Assembly (NCBI GenBank): GCA_927911475.1
Contig: CAKMPP010000038.1
Coordinates: forward strand, 1 to 12,166
Length of the DNA: 12,166 bases
From: an uncultured Solobacterium sp.
GTDB taxonomy: Bacteria; Bacillota_I; Bacilli_A; Erysipelotrichales; Erysipelotrichaceae
Direction: 5' to 3'
Within the stretch, counting starts at the first letter, position 1. Each line of letters opens with the position of its first letter. Made by a program: the position numbers and the translations under genes. This document shows positions 7,248 to 12,166 of this stretch, one piece after another. The notes below the pieces were generated by a model. The model saw only the letters and a program-made list of their open reading frames with translations. It was not told the DNA's origin and made no database searches.

Positions 7248-8297
7248 CTAAATCCTTTCAAGAGATAAACCTTCCATACGGTCTAAGACGCTTAACTTCT
7301 TATGAACCTTATAACGACCTGCCTTTGTTAAGTCATATCTTCTGTAGTCGAAGAACTTAGCATCCATTAAAGTAACCGCACCATCAATTGTTGCGATTTC
7401 ATCAGCACGCTGATTTTCATACACAGCTAAGAGTGCTTCATTCTTAGTCTTTGTCTTATCTGCCGCAAGTGTATTACGAACTTCTTCATAGTTACCGAAG
7501 ATAGCTGTATACAATAACATGTAGTCATTCTGGAATTCACGTTCTTCTTCTGGCACAATAACGTCTGAATATACAGGCAAGTTTAATGCCTTTAAGAACT
7601 TCTTCATGCTTGTTGTATCGAATGCATTTTCACCACGTTCAAGGTTCAAGGATAAACCAATCGCCTTAAATAGGATTGAGCTTAATACTTTTCTTCTGCG
7701 GTCAATTGATACGTTTAAAATACGGCCAAGTGCAGCTTTCTTGTCATCACTCATGAATTCTAGCCATGTTCCACGGCTTGGAATCAATTCACATTTATAT
7801 GTATCGCGACCTGTGCGCTCTTCTGATTCAATATCAAAGTACGCACCTGGAGAACGAACAATCTGAGATACAATAATACGCTCAGCACCATTGATAATAA
7901 ATGTGCCTGTTGGCGTCATTAAAGGGAAGTCTCCCAAGAAGACCTCTTCATTCTTTGTGATTACTTCACCAGTTTCTGGATCCATAACTTCTAACTCCAT
8001 CTTACCTTTAAGAGGAGCGCTGTAATTTACTTCTCTGTATTTGCATTCACTAATTGAATACTTTGGTTCCCCAAATTCATAATCTAGGAACTTCAAACGA
8101 ATGTTACCCGCATAGTTTGAAATTGGATACACATCGTTAAATACTTCTTTAATACCGTCTCTTAGAAACCAGTCAAAAGCCGCAGTCTGAATTTCTACCA
8201 AATCCGGTAGGTCTAGACCACTGCTAACCTTAGAATAATCTCTACGAGTTGCCTTGTTGCCATAATGCACAACGTGGTATGTCTGCTTATTTTCCAT
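7248..8297 (-). CDS. rpoB: RNA polymerase beta subunit, N-terminal piece of a frame-disrupted rpoB
   Basis: This frame encodes residues 1-349 of beta. It has the N-terminal segment DLPDLVEIQTAAFDWFLRDG (29-48), the protrusion with GDFPLMTPTGTFIINGAERI and IVSQIVRSPGAYF (122-154), and part of the lobe up to RYDLTKAGRYKVHKKL (320-335). Compared with B. subtilis there are about 55 extra residues between roughly 215 and 275, acidic and Tyr/Phe-rich. The frame leaves family homology at LSLE and stops two codons later. The ATG at 8297 has an AAAGGATG binding site eight bases upstream. A near-consensus promoter and a structured leader precede it. The piece lacks the catalytic half of beta, so it is not functional alone. 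Confidence 0.97.
   Translation of the reverse strand: MENKQTYHVVHYGNKATRRDYSKVSSGLDLPDLVEIQTAAFDWFLRDGIKEVFNDVYPISNYAGNIRLKFLDYEFGEPKYSISECKYREVNYSAPLKGKMELEVMDPETGEVITKNEEVFLGDFPLMTPTGTFIINGAERIIVSQIVRSPGAYFDIESEERTGRDTYKCELIPSRGTWLEFMSDDKKAALGRILNVSIDRRRKVLSSILFKAIGLSLNLERGENAFDTTSMKKFLKALNLPVYSDVIVPEEEREFQNDYMLLYTAIFGNYEEVRNTLAADKTKTKNEALLAVYENQRADEIATIDGAVTLMDAKFFDYRRYDLTKAGRYKVHKKLSVLDRMEGLSLERI
7255..7258 (-). other. rpoB: Frame break in rpoB (one A short in an A run)
   Basis: The minus strand reads CTT GAA AGG ATT TAG, ending the first frame. Adding one A (CTT GAA AAG GAT TTA) gives LSLEKDLVSAEGKTL, which matches the family pattern L-x-x-DLV-x-x-G. The three-A run would thus be four A in an intact gene. 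No canonical slippery heptamer is present. A homopolymer contraction by sequencing error is the leading explanation. Confidence 0.94.
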
Positions 8298-8332
8298 TTG
8301 TTCGCCATCCTTTCGCCTGCACCGCCAGAAAT

Positions 8333-8369
8333 GTCGAAAAAGGGTAGAATAACCCCATCCCTATTCGAC
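8333..8369 (-). promoter_or_regulatory. Hairpin leader upstream of rpoB, with an alternative fold
   Basis: On the minus strand GTCGAA (8364-8369) pairs with TTCGAC (8333-8338), and AGGG (8359-8362) pairs with CCCT (8341-8344), giving 10 bp around a small internal loop. A competing five-pair stem, GGGGT with ACCCT followed by TTTT, uses the same CCCT arm and looks like a weak terminator. The element lies in the 5' UTR between the predicted rpoB start site and the rpoB ATG. It could be an attenuator, an RNase processing site or simply a stable leader; the function is not known. Confidence 0.5.
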
Positions 8370-8385
8370 TCTTTTGCAATTTACT

Positions 8386-8414
8386 ATAATAGAACAACTT
8401 TTTTATTCCGTCAA
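8386..8414 (-). promoter_or_regulatory. Predicted sigma-A promoter for rpoBC
   Basis: On the minus strand there is a -35 TTGACG (8409-8414), exactly 17 bases, then a -10 TATTAT (8386-8391); each box differs from consensus at one base. The -35 overlaps the last codons of the methyltransferase gene and sits just before its stop. Transcription should start near 8379, giving about an 80-base leader before rpoB. It would let rpoBC be made independently of the L10-controlled rplJL transcript. Confidence 0.72.
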
Positions 8415-9002
8415 CTTCCTACTTTGCAAAATATAGTATCCTCGTTCCTTAGAAATAACCTCACAATTTCCAAACACTTCCGCAAATTTCTTCTTAGCAC
8501 TTTCCGCACCTTGTTGTTTACGGATAACCGCATAGATAGAGCCACCCACTTCTAGGTGATTATACGCATCTTCAAACATTTTATAGATAACTTTCTTGCC
8601 CGTTCGGATTGGAGGGTTGGTAATAATAAAATGATATTGGCCACTAATTTCGGCATATCCATCCGAAACAAGCGCAGTACATTCTACTTGGTTCAAGCCA
8701 CAGTTCAATTGTGCTAGTTCCACAGCACGCGGATTAATGTCTGCCATTGTGACTTCACAGCTAGGAAATAATGATTTTGTAATGATGCCTAGCGTTCCGT
8801 ATCCACAGCCCATATCCAAGACCTTACCATACAGTTCTTCTTTACTGATTGCTTTCAGTAAGACATAACTTCCATAATCTACGCCTGTTTTTGAAAATAC
8901 GCCATTGTCAGTCGTAAAGATATATAAACGGTCTAAAAACCGGAAAGTATGTTCCTTCCGGTTCTCATCCAGATTTCGGTTATCGGTAAAATAATGTGCC
9001 AT
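8403..9002 (-). CDS. ybxB: YbxB/RsmC-like class I SAM-dependent methyltransferase
   Basis: This 199-residue protein is a class I S-adenosylmethionine methyltransferase similar to the C-terminal domain of the 16S rRNA m2G methyltransferase RsmC. The SAM-binding motif I is VLDMGCGYGTLG (61-72). An acidic residue follows in TMADINPRA (Asp88). The amino-methyltransferase motif NPPI is at 129-132. The N-terminus (HYFTDNRNL, then FTTDNGVFSKTGVDYGS) matches the pattern of B. subtilis YbxB, a protein of about 201 residues at the same place between rplL and rpoB. I chose the ATG at 9002 because it follows AGAAAGGA at a seven-base spacing. The upstream in-frame ATG at 9038 lies inside a hairpin loop and has no binding site. 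The substrate is probably rRNA by context, but this is unproven. Confidence 0.93.
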   Translation of the reverse strand: MAHYFTDNRNLDENRKEHTFRFLDRLYIFTTDNGVFSKTGVDYGSYVLLKAISKEELYGKVLDMGCGYGTLGIITKSLFPSCEVTMADINPRAVELAQLNCGLNQVECTALVSDGYAEISGQYHFIITNPPIRTGKKVIYKMFEDAYNHLEVGGSIYAVIRKQQGAESAKKKFAEVFGNCEVISKERGYYILQSRKLTE

Positions 9003-9024
9003 TAACCGTTCCTTTCTAATACCC

Positions 9025-9056
9025 GAAAAGCCGAACAATTGATTATTCGGCTTTTC
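9025..9056 (-). terminator. Terminator-like hairpin between rplL and the methyltransferase gene
   Basis: A perfect 11-bp inverted repeat, GAAAAGCCGAA / TTCGGCTTTTC, surrounds a 10-base loop. Its GC part GCCGAA/TTCGGC is flanked by AAAA and TTTT, the shape of a bidirectional intrinsic terminator. Genes on the same strand continue beyond it, so it probably acts as a partial terminator that reduces read-through from the abundant rplJL message. Confidence 0.75.
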
Positions 9057-9080
9057 ATGTGTTTTCTGTTATTTTCTAGA

Positions 9081-9449
9081 TTACTTGAATTCAACAGTTG
9101 CACCAGCATCTGTGAGCTTCTTCTTGAGTTCTTCAGCTTCTTCGCTAGAAACGTTTTCCTTGATTGTTGCAGGAGCTCCATCAACGAGCTTCTTAGCATC
9201 AACAAGTCCAAGACCTGTGATTTCACGAACAACCTTAATTACGCCTACCTTAGAGTCACCAGCGGCAGCTAATACAACATTAACTGTTGTAGGAGCAGCT
9301 GCAGCAGCTTCTGTTGGAGCAGCAGCTGCTACTGGAGCAGCAGCAGAAACGCCGTACTTCTCTTCAATAGCCTTTACGAGTTCATTTAGTTCAAGAATTG
9401 TAGCTTCATCAAGATATGCTAGGATATCTTCCTGTGTTAACTTTGCCAT
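9081..9449 (-). CDS. rplL: Ribosomal protein bL12 (L7/L12)
   Basis: This 122-residue ribosomal stalk protein recruits translation GTPases. The N-terminal dimerisation and L10-binding region is at 1-33, followed by an Ala/Pro hinge at about 35-54. The globular C-terminal domain (55-122) contains VVLAAAGDSKVGVIKVVREI and TGLGLVDAKKLVDGAP, the family signature of the factor-binding surface. The length is normal. The ATG is preceded by AGAGGAGA at a proper distance. It lies 29 bases after rplJ in the same transcript. The hinge is unusually alanine-rich but within family range. Confidence 0.98.
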   Translation of the reverse strand: MAKLTQEDILAYLDEATILELNELVKAIEEKYGVSAAAPVAAAAPTEAAAAAPTTVNVVLAAAGDSKVGVIKVVREITGLGLVDAKKLVDGAPATIKENVSSEEAEELKKKLTDAGATVEFK

Positions 9450-9478
9450 GGATTAATTTCTCCTCTTCTATTTCTTTC

Positions 9479-10024
9479 TTAGGCAGCTGCCTCAGCAGCT
9501 TCTTTTACTTCTTCAGCAACCGGAGCAGCTCCGTTAGCTGGTTTTGCTTCAGCAACAGCATTCACAACACGTGCGAATGAAGATACTGGAGCGTTCAATA
9601 CAGATAGCAACATGCTGAGCATGCCTTCTCTGTTTGGTAATGCAGAGAGTTCATTTACTGTGTTGAGGTCAACAACCTTGCCTTCAACAATACCACCCTT
9701 AAGAACTAATGCCTTGTGCTTCTTAGCAAACTTAGCCATTACACGAGCAGCACCAGTTTCATCACCACCAAATGCCAATGCATTAGGACCTGTTAAGCAA
9801 TCCTTAAGATCACCATATCCTGCATCTTCAGCAGCCTTACTAGCTAATGTGTTCTTATAAACCTTAAGTTCAACACCTTCAGCACGTAATGCTCTACGGA
9901 GTTCAGTAACCTCAGCAACTGAGAGGCCACGGTACTCGGCAACGATAGTGGATGAAGAGTTAGTGAATTTTTCCTTAATTTCGGAAACAACACCCTGCTT
10001 AGACTCTAATACAGTCTGATTCAT
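9479..10024 (-). CDS. rplJ: Ribosomal protein uL10 (L10)
   Basis: This 181-residue protein is the base of the ribosomal stalk; it binds 23S rRNA and carries L12 dimers on its C-terminal helix. Family features are VVSEIKEKFTNSSSTIVAEYRGLSV near the N-terminus, ELRRALRAEGVELKVYKNTL (41-60) and CLTGPNALAFGGDE (76-89). The C-terminal helix is followed by an Ala/Glu-rich tail (about 160-181) that makes it slightly longer than the usual 165-172. The ATG follows AGGAAGGTGA. It is preceded by an L10 leader RNA, so L10 probably represses its own transcript. The rplK-rplA pair that often precedes rplJ is absent here; a divergent HD-domain gene lies upstream instead. Confidence 0.98.
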   Translation of the reverse strand: MNQTVLESKQGVVSEIKEKFTNSSSTIVAEYRGLSVAEVTELRRALRAEGVELKVYKNTLASKAAEDAGYGDLKDCLTGPNALAFGGDETGAARVMAKFAKKHKALVLKGGIVEGKVVDLNTVNELSALPNREGMLSMLLSVLNAPVSSFARVVNAVAEAKPANGAAPVAEEVKEAAEAAA

Positions 10025-10061
10025 ACTTCACCTTCCTATTCTCTGTTATCGAATACACATT

Positions 10062-10173
10062 TAGAAAGAAAGCCCTCGCAGACAGCGAGAGCAAAAGTAC
10101 ATTGATATGAACTTTCATCTACCTCGGTAACCTTATTAAGCATACGCCGTTACTGTCTGTGGTATTTGATAAC
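10062..10173 (-). ncRNA. L10 leader (autoregulatory leader RNA of rplJL)
   Basis: The minus strand shows the conserved core ACAGACAGTAAC (10149-10160), then GCTTAATAAGGTTACCGAGGTA (10120-10141). GTAAC (10149-10153) pairs with GTTAC (10127-10131), and TACC (10161-10164) pairs with GGTA (10120-10123), forming the kinked two-stem shape known for L10 leaders. In B. subtilis the L10(L12)4 complex binds this RNA and promotes termination. Here CGAG (10123-10126) could instead pair with CTCG (10086-10089), and GAAAGT (10111-10116) with ACTTTT (10093-10098), giving an antiterminator that excludes both the protein-bound fold and the terminator. Confidence 0.85.
10063..10092 (-). terminator. Attenuator terminator within the rplJL leader
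   Basis: On the minus strand GCTCTCGC (10085-10092) pairs with GCGAGGGC (10072-10079), giving 8 bp with one G-T wobble and a five-base loop, followed by TTTCTTTCT. It lies between the L10-binding core and the rplJ start codon. It would stop transcription before rplJ when L10 is in excess. Confidence 0.83.
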
Positions 10174-10179
10174 GATGAT

Positions 10180-10207
10180 ATGATACCACGCATTCTCAGA
10201 TTGTCAA
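10180..10207 (-). promoter_or_regulatory. Predicted sigma-A promoter of the rplJL operon
   Basis: On the minus strand there is a perfect -35 TTGACA (10202-10207), a 16-base spacer and a -10 TATCAT (10180-10185) preceded by TGG, an extended -10. The predicted start near 10173 places the complete L10 leader in the transcript. A 7-bp inverted repeat, GTGGTAT/ATACCAC (10159-10165 and 10183-10189), overlaps the -10 but is mostly upstream of the start, so it cannot fold in the RNA. Confidence 0.82.
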
Positions 10208-10299
10208 GTTCCATCTACATTATTATTTCCATGGTTCTTTCTAGCAAACTATCATTAAAGTTTCAGTTCTTGCCCGATAAAAATATACCCACTAAAAAT

Positions 10300-10305
10300 T
10301 ATAAT
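10300..10305 (+). promoter_or_regulatory. Candidate -10 box for the HD-domain gene
   Basis: A perfect TATAAT lies about 75 bases before the HD gene start in an AT-rich stretch. I see no convincing -35 at 16-18 bases upstream, so the call is tentative. The rest of the intergenic stretch 10208-10379 shows no gene or other clear element on either strand. Confidence 0.35.
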
Positions 10306-10379
10306 GATATATACTATGTATATTGTTTTTAAATCGTAAGATTTTACTGCCAGCATGGAGTTCAAAAGGGAGACCCACT

Positions 10380-10949
10380 ATGAATCCAAGAGAATACTTA
10401 GAGATACTACATATCGCAGAGAGATTGAAAGATACCCCACGGCACTGCACGACAAGTAAGAGACGAATTGAAAGTGTCGCTGAACATAGTTGGAGAATAT
10501 CCCTTATGGCCTTTCTTTTGAAGGATGAATTCCCTAATGCAGACATTGATAAAGTAATCAGTATGTGTTTAATACACGATTTAGGTGAATGTTTTACCGG
10601 CGATATCCCAACATTCCTCAAAACTGATCATGACCGTGATATTGAAGATGCATTATTATCGCAATGGGTATGTACACTTCCTGAAAGCATCTCAACACGA
10701 ATGACAGGACTATATAGTGAAATGAACAAACAAGAAACCCTAGAATCTAAAATATATAAAGCCTTAGATAAACTAGAAGCAGTCATCCAACATAATGAAT
10801 CACCAATTGATACATGGTCAGAGAATGAATATGAACTCAATCAAACCTATGCGTTTGATGTTGTACAATTCTCTTCATGGCTAACTTCGCTTAGAAAAGA
10901 GATACTTGCAGATACACTGCATAAAATTGAATCTGAAACCAAAGAATAG
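10380..10949 (+). CDS. HD-domain phosphohydrolase, YfbR/HDDC2-like (probable 5'-nucleotidase)
   Basis: This 189-residue soluble HD-superfamily metal-dependent phosphohydrolase has its metal ligands in place: His36 in ESVAEHSWR, His66-Asp67 in CLIHDLGE, and Asp130 in YKALDKLEAV. The spacing and the SVAEHSWR and IHDLGE motifs match the YfbR/HDDC2 group, some of which remove phosphate from deoxynucleoside 5'-monophosphates. The substrate here is inferred only from family. The ATG at 10380 follows AAAGGGAGA with a seven-base gap and is preferred over the in-frame TTG at 10323. The gene is monocistronic, divergent from rplJ, and closed by a strong terminator. It has no obvious functional link to its neighbours. 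Confidence 0.87.
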   Translation: MNPREYLEILHIAERLKDTPRHCTTSKRRIESVAEHSWRISLMAFLLKDEFPNADIDKVISMCLIHDLGECFTGDIPTFLKTDHDRDIEDALLSQWVCTLPESISTRMTGLYSEMNKQETLESKIYKALDKLEAVIQHNESPIDTWSENEYELNQTYAFDVVQFSSWLTSLRKEILADTLHKIESETKE

Positions 10950-10982
10950 TTATCTTCTACCATATATTCTAGTTATCCATAC

Positions 10983-11017
10983 AACACCTTAGAACCAAGT
11001 GGCTCTAAGGTGTTTTT
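10983..11017 (+). terminator. Intrinsic terminator of the HD-domain gene
   Basis: An 11-bp perfect stem (10983-10993 with 11004-11014) encloses a 10-base loop. The second arm runs into five T (11013-11017). It begins 33 bases after the HD gene stop. The T-run is on the plus strand only, so it serves this gene rather than the convergent PTS gene. Confidence 0.92.
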
Positions 11018-11070
11018 ATATCCATTTCAAAAGAAGCATCTATTCAATTTTATCAACTATTTGCCAGCTA

Positions 11071-11110
11071 CCTAAAAATACAAAAGGATGTGACCTATAT
11101 CACACCCTTT
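11071..11110 (-). terminator. Intrinsic terminator of the PTS permease gene
   Basis: On the minus strand AAAGG and TGTGA (11100-11110, one mismatch between them) pair with TCACA and CCTTT (11083-11093) around a six-base loop. TTTTG and then ATTTTT follow. The stem starts 29 bases after the PTS stop codon. Together with the plus-strand terminator at 10983 it insulates the convergent genes. Confidence 0.82.
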
Positions 11111-11139
11111 ATTGCATAATTACGGTTATGCTTTCTTGA

Positions 11140-12166
11140 TTATTTATTACCTTCAGCTAGTTCTTCTGCTGTTAATGGTTTCTTTGTAACTGCTAAGATT
11201 GCCACGATGATGAGTGCACCGATTAACATATCCACGACATACCAAACCTGTCCTTCAATGACACCGGTAATCGCAACGATACCACCGAACGCTACAACAG
11301 AAGATACACCATGCACCATACCTAATGCACCAGCGATTGCTGTACCGATTGCACATGCAATCCAAGTATGCTTAAAGTCCTTACCTGCAAATGGCCAAGC
11401 ACCTTCCGTAATACCACCTGAGGATAGTAGGAATGCAGAGATACCTACAGAGCGATCTGCCTTTGTATAATGCTTTCTTAAGATGAATGACGCAAGACCC
11501 ATACCGAGTGGAGGAATTGCACAGCACATACGGAATACACCGTTAGGTCCATAGATTCCCTCAGCCATTAACGCAAGTGTGAATGCTGTGGCAGCTTTTG
11601 AACATGGTCCACCAAAGTCAGCAGCTGCGAGTAAACCAATACCAAGTCCTAACAAGATTGCATTTGTTCCATTCAAGCCATTCATGACATCAACGATAAC
11701 TTGTACAAACGCATTGATAGGTCCTGTTAATACATAGATGTAGAAGATACCAACAACAAATGTTGTTAATAGAGGAATAAAGAATGTAGGCATCATTGGT
11801 TTCAAGGAATCGATAATCTTCCAAGTCTTCATCCACTTAACGAAGTAACCTACGATGAAACCTAATAGTAAAGCTCCAATAAATCCTGTAGATAATTGTT
11901 CTTCTCCGATAGGATTATTTGCAACATAACCCATAATCAAACCTGGAGCTAATGCAGGTTTTCCAGCGATAGCGTAAGCAATATATCCGCAGATAACCGG
12001 AACCATCATGGAGAAGCCGGCAATACCTAAGCTATATACGTTTTGCCAGAACTGGTTACTTGGAATGATTGCGCCATTTTCAATATGACCTGTAAATAAA
12101 GTAAATGAGAATAACATACCACCAGCGATAATGACTGGTAAGAAGTATGAGATACCCGTATTAAAT
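11140..12166 (-). CDS. PTS fructose-family permease, EIIC domain (5' end outside window)
   Basis: This is the C-terminal ~342 residues of a membrane permease of the phosphotransferase system, fructose/mannitol (Fru) EIIC family, which carries a sugar across the membrane while it is phosphorylated. The frame stays open to the window edge, and its first visible residues (FNTGISYFLPVIIAGG) match the early EIIC motif TGVSYMLPFVVAGG. The ATG at 12117 is therefore internal. Further signatures are LAAADFGGPCSKAATAF and GGITEGAWPFAGKDF, the latter being the conserved ITEGAIPF substrate region. About nine hydrophobic segments are visible. The protein ends soon after the last one (KKPLTAEELAEGNK) with no C-terminal EIIA or EIIB domain; these would be upstream in the same protein or on separate genes. 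Sugar specificity cannot be read from this part. Confidence 0.9.
   Translation of the reverse strand, partial: FNTGISYFLPVIIAGGMLFSFTLFTGHIENGAIIPSNQFWQNVYSLGIAGFSMMVPVICGYIAYAIAGKPALAPGLIMGYVANNPIGEEQLSTGFIGALLLGFIVGYFVKWMKTWKIIDSLKPMMPTFFIPLLTTFVVGIFYIYVLTGPINAFVQVIVDVMNGLNGTNAILLGLGIGLLAAADFGGPCSKAATAFTLALMAEGIYGPNGVFRMCCAIPPLGMGLASFILRKHYTKADRSVGISAFLLSSGGITEGAWPFAGKDFKHTWIACAIGTAIAGALGMVHGVSSVVAFGGIVAITGVIEGQVWYVVDMLIGALIIVAILAVTKKPLTAEELAEGNK

Noticed and set aside
7207..7258. Programmed -1 frameshifting at the rpoB break
   Set aside because: No X-XXY-YYZ heptamer, and no clear stimulatory stem or internal Shine-Dalgarno at proper distance. Kept only as an alternative to sequence error.
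8265..8555. Plus-strand frame over the rpoB leader
   Set aside because: It lies across a promoter, a structured leader and two gene ends with no binding site; no recognisable protein.
9085..9456. Long open frame on the plus strand opposite rplL, Ala/Ser-rich
   Set aside because: It is a shadow of the alanine-rich codons of rplL, has no ribosome binding site or family resemblance, and lies wholly inside a certain gene.
10159..10189. 7-bp inverted repeat GTGGTAT/ATACCAC as an operator or leader stem
   Set aside because: One arm overlaps the extended -10 and is upstream of the transcription start, so it cannot fold in the RNA; the other arm is explained by the L10 leader. A repressor site is possible but unsupported.
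1..12166. CRISPR arrays, insertion sequences, tRNA genes, phage or defence genes
   Set aside because: No repeated spacer pattern, transposase-like frame, tRNA cloverleaf or accessory cassette was seen; the window is core housekeeping sequence.

Overview
The window comes from a low-GC Gram-positive bacterium (Bacillota). The best guess is the Erysipelotrichia/Mollicutes side of the phylum. The gene order rplJ, rplL, ybxB-type methyltransferase, rpoB, rpoC is the one in Bacillus subtilis. Both large RNA polymerase subunits are longer than the Bacillus ones: about 1386 residues for beta and 1293 for beta-prime once the frames are joined, close to Mollicutes lengths. Beta also carries the asparagine at the rifampicin-pocket position (E. 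coli 526) that is known from Mollicutes. The lineage call is inference; no rRNA gene body lies in the window to confirm it.

Layout. On the minus strand, reading from about 10207 down to 1, the window holds: a near-consensus promoter with an extended -10; an L10 leader RNA with its own attenuator terminator; rplJ (L10); rplL (L7/L12); a terminator-like hairpin; a YbxB/RsmC-like methyltransferase; a second near-consensus promoter lying over the methyltransferase stop codon; a structured 5' leader; rpoB; rpoC; a strong intrinsic terminator; then a consensus promoter with phased A-tracts and a pre-16S type leader that runs off the left edge. An rRNA operon therefore probably begins just outside the window. 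On the plus strand, 10380-10949 encodes an HD-domain phosphohydrolase of the YfbR/HDDC2 type. At the right edge (11140-12166, minus strand) is the C-terminal part of a fructose-family PTS permease. It is convergent with the HD gene and separated from it by one terminator for each strand.

How the genes work together. This is a core information-processing block: ribosomal stalk proteins L10 and L12, a probable rRNA methyltransferase, the catalytic core of RNA polymerase, and an rRNA promoter next door. The sequence shows layered control: L10 feedback attenuation at the top, a hairpin after rplL that could lower read-through, and a separate rpoBC promoter.

The oddest feature is that rpoB and rpoC are each broken by a single-base deficit, at about 7256-7258 and 3168-3172. 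In both cases restoring one base rebuilds a conserved, essential segment. The joins lack a usual -1 slippery heptamer, and the downstream rpoC piece has no plausible start of its own. Sequence error is therefore the leading explanation, and a true split or recoded polymerase is the less likely alternative. I found no clearly novel multi-gene system here. The observations most worth checking are the frameshifts, the predicted rifampicin insusceptibility, the lineage-type insertions in beta and beta-prime, and the leader-RNA switches.
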